Source: JAVJUS01 sp040220455
GTDB lineage: Bacteria > Pseudomonadota > Alphaproteobacteria > DSM-16000 > Inquilinaceae
Direction: 5' to 3'
DNA: 64,000 bases
Assembly (NCBI GenBank): GCA_040220455.1
Contig: JAVJUS010000059.1
Location: 1 to 64,000, forward strand
The notes beneath the pieces are model-generated. The model saw nothing but the letters and a program-made list of their open reading frames with translations. It was not told the DNA's origin and did no database searches. Made by a program: the position numbers and the translations under genes. The first letter of the stretch is position 1. Every line of letters starts with the position of its first letter. Below, piece by piece: positions 35,947 to 44,725 of the stretch.

Positions 35947-38277
35947 ATGTCGGCCATGATCGACGAGACCTGGAGCGACGACCCGCTCGATACGCCCGGC
36001 GCCGGGCCGGCCGGCGGCCCGGTGGCCGCGCCGGGGGGCGAGCCCGGCTATCTCGCCGCGCTCAACCCGCAGCAGCGCGAGGCGGCGCTGGCGCTCGACG
36101 GGCCGGTGCTGGTGCTGGCCGGTGCCGGCACCGGCAAGACGCGCGTCCTGACCACGCGGCTCGCCCACCTGCTCTACACGGGTCGGGCGCGGCCGGGCCA
36201 GGTGCTCGCCGTCACCTTCACCAACAAGGCGGCGACCGAGATGCGCGAGCGAGTCGCCGCGCTGCTCCAGGTGCCGGTGGAGGGGCTCTGGCTCGGCACC
36301 TTCCACGCGCTGGCCGCCCGCATCCTGCGCCGCCATGCCGAGGAAGTCGGGCTGACCAGCGATTTCACGATCCTCGACACCGACGACCAGCTCCGCCTCG
36401 TCAAGCAGTTGCTCGAAGCCCACGGCGTCGACGCCAAGCGCTGGCCGGCGCGCCTCGTCCTCTCGGTCATCGAGCGGTGGAAGGACAAGGGGCTGCGCCC
36501 GGAAAAGCTGAAGCCGGACGACGCGGGCGACATCGCCGGCGGCCGGATGCTCGAGCTCTACCGCGACTACCAGGACCGGCTGCGCACGCTCAACGCCTGC
36601 GACTTCGGCGATCTGCTGCTGCACAACCTGACCCTGTTCGAGAAGGCCTACGATACCGAGGATGGCCCGCGGCGCTTTCCGATCCTGGAGGACTGGCAGC
36701 GACGCTTCCGCTACGTGCTGGTCGACGAATACCAGGACACCAACCAGGCCCAGTACCTGTGGCTGCGCTACCTGGCGCAGGGCCATCGCAACCTGTGCTG
36801 CGTCGGCGACGAGGACCAGTCGATTTACGGCTGGCGCGGGGCGGAGATCGGCAACATCCTGCGCTTCGAGACCGACTTCCCGGGCGCGCGCGTGATCCGG
36901 CTGGAGCAGAACTACCGCTCCACCCGCCATATCCTCTCCGCCGCCTCCGGGCTGATCGCCAACAACCAGGGCCGGCTGGGCAAGACCCTGTTCACCGAGG
37001 GCGACGGCGGCGAGCCGATCATCGTGCGCACCCTGTGGGACAGCGAGGAGGAGGCGCGCTGGGTCGGCGAGGAGATCGAGGCCCTGCAGCGCGACGGCGT
37101 GCCGGGCAGCGAGATCGCCGTGCTGGTGCGCGCCGGCTTCCAGATGCGCGCCTTCGAGGAGCGCTTCGTCCAGATCGGCCTGCCCTATCGCGTCGTCGGC
37201 GGCCCGCGCTTCTACGAACGCCGGGAGATCCGCGACGCGCTGGCTTATCTGCGCGTGATCGTCTCGCCGACGAACGACCTGGCCTTCGAGCGGATCGTCA
37301 ACGTACCCAAGCGCGGCCTGGGACCCACGGCGCTGCAGGCGATGCACACGACCGCCCGCGCGCTGGAGGTGCCGCTCGCCGAAGCGGCCGCCCGACTGGC
37401 CGAGACCGACGAGCTCAAGCCCAAGCCGCGCAAGACCGTCGCCGCGCTGATGGGCGACTTCGCGCGCTGGCGCTCGATGATCGACCGGGTGCCGCACTGG
37501 GAGCTCGCCGAGACGGTGCTGGACGAGAGCGGCTACACCGCCATGTGGCAGGCGGAGAAGTCGCCGGACGCCCAGGGCCGGCTGGAGAACCTCAAGGAAC
37601 TCGTCAACGCGATGCGGGAATTCGACGACCTGCGCGGATTCCTTGAACACGTCTCCCTGGTGATGGAGACCACGACCGACCAGGGCCGCGACGTCGCCAC
37701 GCTGATGACGCTGCACGGCGCAAAGGGGCTGGAATTCGCCCATGTCTTCCTGCCCGGCTGGGAGGAAGGGGTCTTCCCCAACCAGCGCTCGCTCGACGAG
37801 ACCGGGCTGTCGGGGCTGGAGGAGGAGCGGCGGCTGGCCTATGTGGGCCTGACCCGGGCCAAGGTCCGGGCTTATGTCTCCAACGTCGCCAACCGCCAGA
37901 TCCACGGGCAGTGGCAGTCGTGCATTCCGTCGCGCTTCCTGGAGGAGCTGCCGGAGGCCAGCGTCGAGACGGTCGCCGAGCCCGGCCTCGGCGGCTTCGA
38001 GGAACCGGCGGCCGCCCCCTTCCCCTTCAAGGCGCCGCCGCAGACAGGCTTCATGCGCCGGACCAAGCCGGTGACGATCGAGGGCTCCGCCTACGAGGTC
38101 GAGGCCCGGCCACGACCGGACAAGCCCTTCGGCGAGGGCGAGCGCGTCTTCCACCGCAAGTTCGGCTACGGCACCGTCCTGCGCACCGACAACGACAAGC
38201 TCACCGTCGCCTTCGACCACGCGGGCGAGAAGAAGGTCATGGACAGCTTCGTCGTCCCCGCCGACCAGGCGGGGTGA
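35947..38277 (+). CDS. uvrD: UvrD/PcrA-type superfamily 1 DNA helicase
   Basis: This 776-residue 3'-5' helicase acts in nucleotide excision and mismatch repair. Motifs in order: Q-motif LNPQQREAA, Walker A GAGTGKT (about residue 60), Ia TFTNKAATEMRERV, II VDEYQDTNQAQY, III VGDEDQSIYGWRGAE, IV RLEQNYRST, V TLMTLHGAKGLEF, VI EERRLAYVGLTRAK. The C-terminal GERVFHRKFGYGTVLRTDNDKLTVAFDHAGEKKVMDSFV is the Tudor-like tail that contacts RNA polymerase in PcrA/UvrD. The ATG at 35947 is chosen; another ATG is three codons downstream. It lies 58 bp after the ClC gene and is followed by a 356-bp gene-free stretch of repeats. Confidence 0.96.
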   Translation: MSAMIDETWSDDPLDTPGAGPAGGPVAAPGGEPGYLAALNPQQREAALALDGPVLVLAGAGTGKTRVLTTRLAHLLYTGRARPGQVLAVTFTNKAATEMRERVAALLQVPVEGLWLGTFHALAARILRRHAEEVGLTSDFTILDTDDQLRLVKQLLEAHGVDAKRWPARLVLSVIERWKDKGLRPEKLKPDDAGDIAGGRMLELYRDYQDRLRTLNACDFGDLLLHNLTLFEKAYDTEDGPRRFPILEDWQRRFRYVLVDEYQDTNQAQYLWLRYLAQGHRNLCCVGDEDQSIYGWRGAEIGNILRFETDFPGARVIRLEQNYRSTRHILSAASGLIANNQGRLGKTLFTEGDGGEPIIVRTLWDSEEEARWVGEEIEALQRDGVPGSEIAVLVRAGFQMRAFEERFVQIGLPYRVVGGPRFYERREIRDALAYLRVIVSPTNDLAFERIVNVPKRGLGPTALQAMHTTARALEVPLAEAAARLAETDELKPKPRKTVAALMGDFARWRSMIDRVPHWELAETVLDESGYTAMWQAEKSPDAQGRLENLKELVNAMREFDDLRGFLEHVSLVMETTTDQGRDVATLMTLHGAKGLEFAHVFLPGWEEGVFPNQRSLDETGLSGLEEERRLAYVGLTRAKVRAYVSNVANRQIHGQWQSCIPSRFLEELPEASVETVAEPGLGGFEEPAAAPFPFKAPPQTGFMRRTKPVTIEGSAYEVEARPRPDKPFGEGERVFHRKFGYGTVLRTDNDKLTVAFDHAGEKKVMDSFVVPADQAG

Positions 38278-38290
38278 CGGGCGCGAGTGG

Positions 38291-38372
38291 CGTAGGGTGC
38301 CCAGCGCCGCCTGGCGCTGCGCAACGGAACGGTCCCGGCCGTCGCGCACCGCTTCGCGGTGGGCGACCTACC
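38291..38372. repeat. 82-nt structured repeat, copy B
   Basis: Outer arms CGTAGGGTGC / GGGCGACCTAC and linkers GCGCAACGG and CCGTCGCGCA match copy A at 23088-23169. The first hairpin here is CAGCGCC-GCC-TGGCGCTG and the second CACCGC-TTC-GCGGTG; both differ in sequence from copy A but remain fully paired. It begins 13 bp after the uvrD stop codon. Confidence 0.75.
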
Positions 38373-38404
38373 TGGCATCGCTGATTTTCGCTACCTCGCC
38401 TTTC

Positions 38405-38522
38405 CGTCATCCCCGCGAAAGCGGGGATCCAGGCGGCCTGGAGCGGCAATCGTACGATATGGCGGCGATAACCCGACCAAACAGGCCAGAGCCCATGGAT
38501 CCCCGCTTTCGCGGGGATGACG
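38405..38522. repeat. Palindromic element with GTCATCCCCGCGAAAGCGGGGATCC ends
   Basis: The left end (38405-38430) and right end (38497-38522) are inverted copies of the widespread intergenic sequence in which a CCCCGC/GCGGGG hairpin encloses GAAA or TTTC. About 66 bp of unique sequence lies between, including a purine/pyrimidine mix not resembling a gene. Such paired REP sequences are common in Proteobacteria and are thought to be spread by RAYT transposases. None is present here. Confidence 0.8.
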
Positions 38523-38548
38523 AATGAAAGAAAGCGAAAGGATAGATA

Positions 38549-38637
38549 GTAGGTCGGTCGAGCGGAGCGAGCCCGACTTCGCCCGCGTTCGGCTCGGGCC
38601 CGTAGCCGTTGGCTCCGCTCACGCTCACTCGACCTAC
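38549..38637. repeat. Intergenic inverted repeat GTAGGTCGG...CGACCTAC, copy 2
   Basis: This element has the same terminal arms and internal GAGCGGAGCGAGCCCGAC / GGCTCCGCTCACGCTCAC pairing as the copy at 2168-2255. The right arm overlaps the stop codon (TAG on the minus strand, 38634-38636) of the DapA-like gene. With the two preceding repeats it fills nearly the whole 38278-38633 gap; I see no gene in that gap. Confidence 0.75.
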
Positions 38638-39557
38638 GCGCACTCCAGCACGTGCATCTCGAAGTCGACCGCGTCGAGGGCGTCGTAGAGGGCCGTCTCG
38701 TCCTCCTCCGAGAGCTCGACCAGCGGCGGGCGGAGGGTGCGCCAGGCGGGGTCGGCGCGGTGGCGGGCGATCAGGGACTTCAGCGCCGGGATCATGGCGC
38801 CCCCCTCGATGATCCGCCGGATCACGCGGATCCATTCCTGCAGCGCCTCGGCCTCCGGCTCCTCGGCGGTGCGGATCAGCCGGGCGATCGCCGCGCCGTT
38901 GACGTTGCAGGTCGCCGAAATGCAGCCCGCCGCGCCCAGGCCCATCGCCTCCAGCAGATTGTGCTCGTTGCCGCAGAACGTGCCCCAGCCGGGGAAGCGG
39001 CGCAGCAGCTCCTGCGTGTGGTCCCAGTCGCCGGAGGAGTCCTTGAGGCCGACTACCGTCTCCGGATAGGCGTCGATCAGGCGCTCGATCAGCTCCAGGC
39101 TCCAGCCGACCTTGGCCATCGGCGGGATGTGGTAGAGATAGATGCGCAGCCGATCGTCCCCCACCCCGTCGATGACGGAGGAGACGAAGCGGAACAGCCC
39201 CTCGTCGCTGACGGTGGGATAGTAGAACGGCGGCAGCATCAACACCCCGCCGCAGCCGAGCCCGACCGCCTTGCGCGTGATCCGGATCGTGTCGGTGACC
39301 GCGCAATGGCCCGTCCCCGGCATCATGCGGGCGGGCGGCAGGCCGGCGCCGACCAGGGCGTCGAGCAGGTCCTCCTTCTCCGACACCGAGAGCGACGTGC
39401 CCTCGCTGTTCGTGCCGAAGACGGCGAGGCCGACATCGCCCTCGATCAGCCAGCGGCAATGGTCGATCAGCCGGTCCGCGTCAGGCTGCGCGCCGCCCTC
39501 GGTAAAGGGGGTGATCACCGGCGCCAGGGCGCCGCGCATCGGCTCGGGACCGCTCAT
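38634..39557 (-). CDS. DapA-family (dihydrodipicolinate synthase/N-acetylneuraminate lyase) aldolase
   Basis: This class I aldolase of the DapA superfamily has 307 residues. Conserved features: FGTNSEGTSLSVSEKEDLLDAL (carboxylate-binding loop, about residues 47-68), Tyr in IYLYHIPPMAKVGW, and the Schiff-base Lys in ETVVGLKDSSGDWDHTQELL. It lacks the full GTTGE pattern of DapA itself, so it is likely a catabolic keto-acid aldolase or dehydratase. It is the last gene of a six-gene minus-strand operon (44655 to 38634). GGAAACGAG precedes the ATG. Its final bases are shared with an intergenic repeat. Confidence 0.88.
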   Translation of the reverse strand: MSGPEPMRGALAPVITPFTEGGAQPDADRLIDHCRWLIEGDVGLAVFGTNSEGTSLSVSEKEDLLDALVGAGLPPARMMPGTGHCAVTDTIRITRKAVGLGCGGVLMLPPFYYPTVSDEGLFRFVSSVIDGVGDDRLRIYLYHIPPMAKVGWSLELIERLIDAYPETVVGLKDSSGDWDHTQELLRRFPGWGTFCGNEHNLLEAMGLGAAGCISATCNVNGAAIARLIRTAEEPEAEALQEWIRVIRRIIEGGAMIPALKSLIARHRADPAWRTLRPPLVELSEEDETALYDALDAVDFEMHVLECA

Positions 39558-39582
39558 CGTCTCGTTTCCTTTCCTGTCTCGC

Positions 39583-40668
39583 TCAGGCGCCCGCCGGCCC
39601 CAGCGCCGGCACGCCCAGGCGGCGCGCCCGCTCCGCCAGCCCTTCGGCCGTCGAGGCGGCCAGCGGCACGCCCTCGGCCCGGCGCCGGTCGCGCTCGCGA
39701 AGGGCCCGCTCGCCGGGGAACAGGATCTCCGCCCCCGGCTCGCGCGGCTCGGACGCCTTCAGGCCGTCGATCATGGCCTCCATCCGCCCGGCGAACGCCA
39801 CCGGATCGTCGAAGGCAGCGATGTCGATCGCGCTCAGCGTGAACGACGTGTTCATCGGCCCGTCGAGCGGCCGGAACCCTGTCGACCCGCCCGCGAAGAC
39901 CGCGCCACCGGCCAGCACGCTGGTCAGCATCTCGTTGACCAGCGCCAGACCGAAGGCTTTGTACCCTCCGAAGGGCAGCAGCGCCATGGCGTGGAGCGCG
40001 GCGGCCGGGTCGGTCGTCTCGTTACCCTCGCCGTCGAGCGCCCAGCCCTTCGGAATCGCCTCGCCCGCGTCGCGCGCGGCGACGATGCGCTCGATCGCGA
40101 CGGCGGTGCAGGCCATGTCGAGTACGAAGACGCCGTGCCGCCCGGCCGGCGCGGCGACCGCCACCGGGTTGTTGCCCATGACGGCGGTCCGGCCGCCGGG
40201 CGGCGGCATCACCTTGCGGCTGGCATTGGTGTGGACGAGGCCGATGCACCCCGCCTCCGCCGCGCGCAGGGCATAGAACTTGGCCGAGGTCAGGGAGTTG
40301 CCGTCGCGAACGGCGACCATGCCGATACCGGCCGTACGGGCCTTGTCGATGGCGGTATCCATGGCCCGGGTCGCGGTGACCTGGCCCAGGCTGCGCCGCG
40401 CGTCCCAGACCGCGATCGCGCCCCGGTCGCGCACGACCTCGATATCCGCGACCGCCCGGTCGCCGCCGGCGGCGATTCGGTCGAGGACGACCAGCAGGAG
40501 CCGGACGCCGTGCGAGGGCTCGCCCACCAGCTCGGCCTGGGCGAAGACGGCGGCGGTCATCGCCGACTCCTCCGCCGGCACGCCGGAGGCCTCCAGCAGC
40601 GCGGCGCAATGGCGCTCCAGCGCCGCGCCGTCGACGACGACGGTCGTCGATGCGCTGCCCTCTGCCAT
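39583..40668 (-). CDS. Ldh2-family malate/L-lactate/ureidoglycolate dehydrogenase
   Basis: This 361-residue NAD(P)-dependent 2-hydroxyacid dehydrogenase of the MDH2/LDH2 fold (not Rossmann) is recognised by GEPSHGVRLL, VWDARRSLGQVTATRAMD, AAEAGCIGLVHTNASRKVMPPPGGRTAVMGNNPVAVAAP and LLPFGGYKAFGLALVNEML. Family members oxidise malate, L-lactate, ureidoglycolate, delta1-piperideine-2-carboxylate or sulfolactate. The exact substrate is not decidable here. Its ATG overlaps the stop of the upstream amidohydrolase (TGATG), so expression is coupled. It lies in the LysR-linked operon with an HpaI-like and a DapA-like aldolase. Confidence 0.88.
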   Translation of the reverse strand: MAEGSASTTVVVDGAALERHCAALLEASGVPAEESAMTAAVFAQAELVGEPSHGVRLLLVVLDRIAAGGDRAVADIEVVRDRGAIAVWDARRSLGQVTATRAMDTAIDKARTAGIGMVAVRDGNSLTSAKFYALRAAEAGCIGLVHTNASRKVMPPPGGRTAVMGNNPVAVAAPAGRHGVFVLDMACTAVAIERIVAARDAGEAIPKGWALDGEGNETTDPAAALHAMALLPFGGYKAFGLALVNEMLTSVLAGGAVFAGGSTGFRPLDGPMNTSFTLSAIDIAAFDDPVAFAGRMEAMIDGLKASEPREPGAEILFPGERALRERDRRRAEGVPLAASTAEGLAERARRLGVPALGPAGA

Positions 40669-41957
40669 CAGCCGCGCAGGCCCGCCCAGGCCTCGCCCGG
40701 GGCGTCCATCACGGCCGCCAGGATCGCCACGGCCCGGTCGAAATCGGCCATGTCCATCGCCTCGTCGGGATTATGGCTGCCATGGGTGTTGCGGATGAAG
40801 AGCATCCCCGCCGGAATGCCGGCGAGCGCGAAGGTCGCCGCGTCGTGGCCGGCGCCGCTGGGCATCGCCAGGGTCTCGATGCCCTGGCGCGTGGCCGCCT
40901 CGCCCAGCAGGGCGCGCAAGGGCTCGGCCATGGGCGCCGGCGTGCTGCCGGAGCGCGGGCCGAGGGTGAAGCGCACGCCGCGCGCCTGCTCGATCTCCGC
41001 GACCATCCGGGCGAGCTCCGTCTCGACGTGGTCGAGGGTCTCCGGCTCGATGCTGCGCACGTCCAGGCACAGCCGGACCTCACCCGCCACCTTGGAGAAG
41101 GAGTGGACCGCCGGGTCCGTGCCGACTTGGCCGAAGGTGATCGAGAGGTCGCGCCCCTCCTTGTCCAGCCTTGCCCAGAGGTCGTCGAGCGCTACGATCA
41201 GCTCGGCGCTCGCCACCGCCGCGTCGTGGCGGAGATTGCGCGGCATCGCTCCGGAATGGGCGTATTCGCCGTGGCAGACCATCTCTCGGTAGCGGAAGCT
41301 GCCGCGGATGCCAGTGACGAGGCCGATCGGCGTGCCGGCCGAGACCAGGGCCGGCGCCTGCTCGATATGCGGCTCCAGATAGGCGACCACGCGATCCGCC
41401 TCCAGGCCCGGCGTGCCGGTACGCACCGCGTCCGGGTCGAAGCCCGCCTCGGCCATGTGCCAGGCCAGGCTGCGCCCGGTGTCGCTGCGCCGCGCGTCGT
41501 CGAGCACCGCCGGATCGAGCACGCCCAGCGCCGTCTTGGAGCCGATATAGCTGTGCGGAAACCAGCAGCTCTCCTCGGCACGCAGGCAGGCGACCGTCAC
41601 GTCGACCGGCGGCGTCCGGCCCGCTTGGGCCAGGCAGGCCTGCAGCGCCAGGCCCGCGATCACGCCCGCAGCGCCGTCGTAGTTTCCGCCATGCGGCACG
41701 CTGTCGAGATGGGAGCCGATGACCAGCGCGCGCTCCCGGTCGACGCCGGGAATCGTGAGATACTGGTTGCCGGCGGCGTCGAAGCGCCGCTCCGCGCCCT
41801 GCCCGGCCGCCGCCTCGGCGGCCAGGTCGAAGGCGATGCGCTCGCCCTCGCCATAGGCCTTGCGCGTCACGCCGGGCGGATCGGCCGTGCGCTCGGCCAG
41901 ATCCGCGAACAGGCGCCGGGCGAGCGCGGCACCGGGAGCGGGATCGATCGCCGTCAC
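40668..41957 (-). CDS. M20-family amidase (N-carbamoyl-amino acid / allantoate amidohydrolase type)
   Basis: This 429-residue dinuclear metal hydrolase is recognised by IGSHLDSVPHGGNYDGAAGVIAGL (metal ligands His and Asp, about residues 82-95), RAEESCWFPHSYIGSK (Glu pair), LEPHIEQAPALVSAGTPIGLVTGIRG (His ligand), the dimerisation-domain HSGAMPRNLRHDAA and the terminal MPSGAGHDAATFA ... FIRNTHGSHNPDE. The group includes N-carbamoyl-L-amino acid hydrolase, beta-ureidopropionase and allantoate amidohydrolase. The usual RxEE reads RAEES. It releases an amine or ammonia from a small amide. The start overlaps the HpaI-like aldolase stop by four bases. Confidence 0.9.
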   Translation of the reverse strand: MTAIDPAPGAALARRLFADLAERTADPPGVTRKAYGEGERIAFDLAAEAAAGQGAERRFDAAGNQYLTIPGVDRERALVIGSHLDSVPHGGNYDGAAGVIAGLALQACLAQAGRTPPVDVTVACLRAEESCWFPHSYIGSKTALGVLDPAVLDDARRSDTGRSLAWHMAEAGFDPDAVRTGTPGLEADRVVAYLEPHIEQAPALVSAGTPIGLVTGIRGSFRYREMVCHGEYAHSGAMPRNLRHDAAVASAELIVALDDLWARLDKEGRDLSITFGQVGTDPAVHSFSKVAGEVRLCLDVRSIEPETLDHVETELARMVAEIEQARGVRFTLGPRSGSTPAPMAEPLRALLGEAATRQGIETLAMPSGAGHDAATFALAGIPAGMLFIRNTHGSHNPDEAMDMADFDRAVAILAAVMDAPGEAWAGLRG

Positions 41958-42742
41958 GTCCGCCCGCCGATGGCCATGAGCTCCGGCACCACCGCCCGGG
42001 CGGCGTTGAGCACCATGGCCGCGTCATTGGAATAGGGCAGCCAGGTCGCGCCCTTGTCGACCCACTTTCGCGCGAGATCGGGGGAATGGCAGCTAAGCCC
42101 GTAGGGCACGCCGGCCTTGCGGCAGGCGGCGAAGATCTCCTCGTAAGCCTCCAGGAGAACGGGGCTCTGCATCTCCCCGGGCACGCCCAGGTCCTGGGAC
42201 AGGTCGTCCGGTCCGATCATGATCGCGTCGACCCCCTCGACCGCGAGAATGTCGTCGAGCGCGTCGATGGCCCGGCGCGACTCGATCATCACGACCGACA
42301 GGGTATGCGCGTTGAGATGCGCGATCATCTCCTTAGGCTGGCCGGCGTGATAGTCGGTGTGCGGGCCCTTGAGGTTCATCGGCCGGTTGCCGAGCGGGTG
42401 GTACTTGGTCGCCTCGACGATGGCGCGCATCTGCTCGGCGCTCTCCACCGCCGGCAGCAGCAGGCCCTGGGCGCCGGCGTCGAGCGGCCGGGTCAGGTCG
42501 TGCGGCTTGATCGTGCCCGGCGGGCGGACGATCGGCACCAGCCCGCATTCGCGCGCCAGCATGGCGAGCACGCCGACCTCGGACAGGGTGAAGTCGGTGT
42601 GCTCCATCTCGATGATGACGAAGTCGAAGCCGGCGGCGGCCAGGATCTTCACCACCCGCGGATGGGGCGAGAGGGTGATCCAGGTCCCGAAGGCGGGCTT
42701 GCCGTCGGCCAGGAGCTGCTTGACCGGGTTGGACTTGATCAC
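41954..42742 (-). CDS. HpaI/HpcH-family class II aldolase
   Basis: This 262-residue pyruvate-type aldolase has FGTWITLSPHPRVVKILAAAGFDFVIIEMEHTDF, then IVRPPGTIKPHDLTRPLDAGAQGLLLPAVESAEQMRAIV, the YHPLGNRP loop and MIESRRAIDALDDILAVEGVDAIMIGPDDLSQDLG with the metal-binding Glu/Asp. It resembles 2-keto-3-deoxy-acid (HpaI, GarL, RhmA) aldolases that split 4-hydroxy-2-oxo acids to pyruvate plus an aldehyde. It is placed between a hydroxyacid dehydrogenase and the amidase in one operon. A 42-bp gap to the upstream gene carries its own ribosome site. Confidence 0.9.
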   Translation of the reverse strand: MIKSNPVKQLLADGKPAFGTWITLSPHPRVVKILAAAGFDFVIIEMEHTDFTLSEVGVLAMLARECGLVPIVRPPGTIKPHDLTRPLDAGAQGLLLPAVESAEQMRAIVEATKYHPLGNRPMNLKGPHTDYHAGQPKEMIAHLNAHTLSVVMIESRRAIDALDDILAVEGVDAIMIGPDDLSQDLGVPGEMQSPVLLEAYEEIFAACRKAGVPYGLSCHSPDLARKWVDKGATWLPYSNDAAMVLNAARAVVPELMAIGGRT

Positions 42743-42784
42743 GGGCTCGGTTCCTCTCTTCGGGGCGGGCGGTCGGTGGACGGC

Positions 42785-43756
42785 TCAGGTCCGACGGCGG
42801 TCCCAGACCTCCGGATCGACCAGGAATTCGGGGCGCCGGCCCTCGAGCACGTCGACCACCTGGCGGGCCGTGTCGATCGCGGTGCGGGCCATCGCCTCCT
42901 CCGTCGCGCCGCCGATATGCGGCGAGAGCACGACGCCCGGCACGCGGGTCAGCGGATGGTCGCCCGGCAGCGGCTCCTCGGCGAAGACGTCCATGGCGGC
43001 GCCGCGCAGCGGCCCGTCCGTCACCGCCCAGGCCAGCGCCTCGGTGTCGACCAGCGCGCCGCGCGCGGTGTTGACCAGCATGCTGCCAGGCTTCATCCGC
43101 GCCAGCCGATCGCGGTCGAACATCCCGCGGTTGTCCGGCGTCAGGCGCTGGTGGAGCGAGACCACGTCGGCCCGCGCCAGCACGGCGTCGAGATCGTCGA
43201 CCTTCTCGAACCCCGCCGCCGCGACCGCACCCGGATCGGCCGAGCGGCTGTGGACGACCACGCGCATGTCGAAGGCCGCGCGCGCGATCTCCGCGGTGCG
43301 CCGGCCGATGGTGCCGAAGCCCAGGATCGCCAGCATCTTGCCGTAGAGCTCGACGAAATCCCTTGTGTAGCGGTAGTCGAAGCGCCCGTCGCGGACGGCG
43401 GCATCGGCCTCCCGCGTCCGCTTGGCGATGGCGAGCATCTGGGCGATCGCGTGCTCGGCCACCGACTGGACGTTGGAGGTCGGCGTGAAGATGACCGGCA
43501 GGCCGATCTCACGCGCCCGGTCGAGCGCCACAGGATCGGTGCCGATGCCGTGGTTGCCCAGGACCTTGAGCTTGGGCGCCGCGTCCATGGCCTCGCGGCT
43601 CAGCCCCGCGTTGCGGGTGATCGCCGCGTCGGCGTCCGTGATCTCCGCGGCGACCACGTCCATCGTCGCGGCCGAGGCGGTGCGCACCTCGAGCCCCGCC
43701 CCGGTCAGGATATCGACGCCGGCCGGGTGGATCGGCTGGATCAGGTAGCAGATCAT
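42785..43756 (-). CDS. D-2-hydroxyacid dehydrogenase
   Basis: This 323-residue NAD-dependent D-isomer hydroxyacid dehydrogenase has the NAD-binding region GKMLAILGFGTIGRRTAEIARAAFDMRVVVHSR, the Arg of the catalytic set in VNTARGALVDTEAL, Glu in AMDVFAEEPLPGDHPL and His in LSPHIGGATEEAM. The substrate could be a glycerate-, phosphoglycerate- or hydroxypyruvate-like acid. The start codon overlaps the stop of the deacetylase-like gene by four bases. It is the second gene in the LysR-linked operon. Confidence 0.9.
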   Translation of the reverse strand: MICYLIQPIHPAGVDILTGAGLEVRTASAATMDVVAAEITDADAAITRNAGLSREAMDAAPKLKVLGNHGIGTDPVALDRAREIGLPVIFTPTSNVQSVAEHAIAQMLAIAKRTREADAAVRDGRFDYRYTRDFVELYGKMLAILGFGTIGRRTAEIARAAFDMRVVVHSRSADPGAVAAAGFEKVDDLDAVLARADVVSLHQRLTPDNRGMFDRDRLARMKPGSMLVNTARGALVDTEALAWAVTDGPLRGAAMDVFAEEPLPGDHPLTRVPGVVLSPHIGGATEEAMARTAIDTARQVVDVLEGRRPEFLVDPEVWDRRRT

Positions 43757-44655
43757 GCCGCGGCCTCGCGCGTCATCGCGTCATGGGCGCGCTTGGCCTC
43801 GACCGCGGAGACGAAGGTCCCGCCGTTGGACGGAACCCAGTCCATGAAGCGCTTGAACCGCTCGACCCAGTCCTTTCGGCCCATGGAGCCGGAATGGAAC
43901 AGGACATGGACGATCTGCGGCCGCCCCTCGGCCCGCGCGCGGTCGCGGATGACGCCCCAGATGCGCTGGAGGTTGTCGAGCTCCGACTGTTCGACATGCA
44001 GCAGGTTGGCGTAGTCCGCGCCCTGCCCGTCCGCGCCGATCGGGATCTCGAACACGCCGCTGGCCCGGCCGGTGCCCGGCGCGGCGCGCGGATCCTCGGG
44101 CAGGTAGTAACCGGACGTCCCCGCCTCGGTCCACACGGCCTCGCGGTCGGGATGGTTCATCCCCGGCGCGCAGGAACAGTCGATGGCGATGCCGTGGTCG
44201 GCCAGCACCCGGTTCATGAAGGGCGCATAGGCGTAGTGCCCGCCGCGATAGGCGACCGGGTCGATGCCCGCGTCGCGCAGCCGCCGGGCGCAGTCGGCGA
44301 AGACGGCGCGGACGTGATCCTCCTCGCCGAACCGCACGCCGCCGCCCTTGATCTCCTCGTGCAGATGGACCGCCAGCTCGCCCCCGCCGGCCACCGCCTG
44401 GCGGTAGACCTCGAGCATCGCGCCTTCGTAGTAGCCGGTCCGACAGTAGGTGCCAGAATGGGGCGTGAGGATGTAGAGCCCGCCGGTCAGCCCGTTCATG
44501 ATCCGGTGCAGCGCGCGCACTTCGCCGACGCTCTGCTCGACCTTCGGCGGGTCGATGCGGAAATCGCGCTTCGGGTCGAACGGCGCGAAGGTAAGCCAGT
44601 TCACGTCGATCAGCGGCAGCAGGAGCACGTCGCTCGTGCGCTCGGCGGCGGCCAT
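43753..44655 (-). CDS. Polysaccharide-deacetylase-fold hydrolase (divergent)
   Basis: This 300-residue protein of the NodB-like/deacetylase barrel group can be recognised from YRGGHYAYAPFMNRVLADHGIAIDCSCAPGMNHPD (residues about 165-200) and HVLFHSGSMGRKDWVERFKRFMDWV near the end, with ILTPHSGTYCRTGYYEG and LAVHLHEEIKGGG in between. The His-rich HLHEE could be the metal site. Allantoinase PuuE and related amide hydrolases share this fold, so an amide or N-acyl substrate would fit the M20 amidase two genes downstream. I chose ATG at 44655 because GAGGAGGGG precedes it. First gene of the operon, divergent from LysR. Confidence 0.7.
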   Translation of the reverse strand: MAAAERTSDVLLLPLIDVNWLTFAPFDPKRDFRIDPPKVEQSVGEVRALHRIMNGLTGGLYILTPHSGTYCRTGYYEGAMLEVYRQAVAGGGELAVHLHEEIKGGGVRFGEEDHVRAVFADCARRLRDAGIDPVAYRGGHYAYAPFMNRVLADHGIAIDCSCAPGMNHPDREAVWTEAGTSGYYLPEDPRAAPGTGRASGVFEIPIGADGQGADYANLLHVEQSELDNLQRIWGVIRDRARAEGRPQIVHVLFHSGSMGRKDWVERFKRFMDWVPSNGGTFVSAVEAKRAHDAMTREAAA

Positions 44656-44725
44656 CGGCCCCTCCTCGTCCCGGTCGGTCGGATCTCGACTACGTTGGAG
44701 AGGAGTATGAGCGTCCGGCGATTGT

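Noticed and set aside
38278..38633. Possible small RNA or tRNA gene downstream of uvrD
   Set aside because: The structures are accounted for by three intergenic repeats. No tRNA-type T-loop or anticodon arm is visible.
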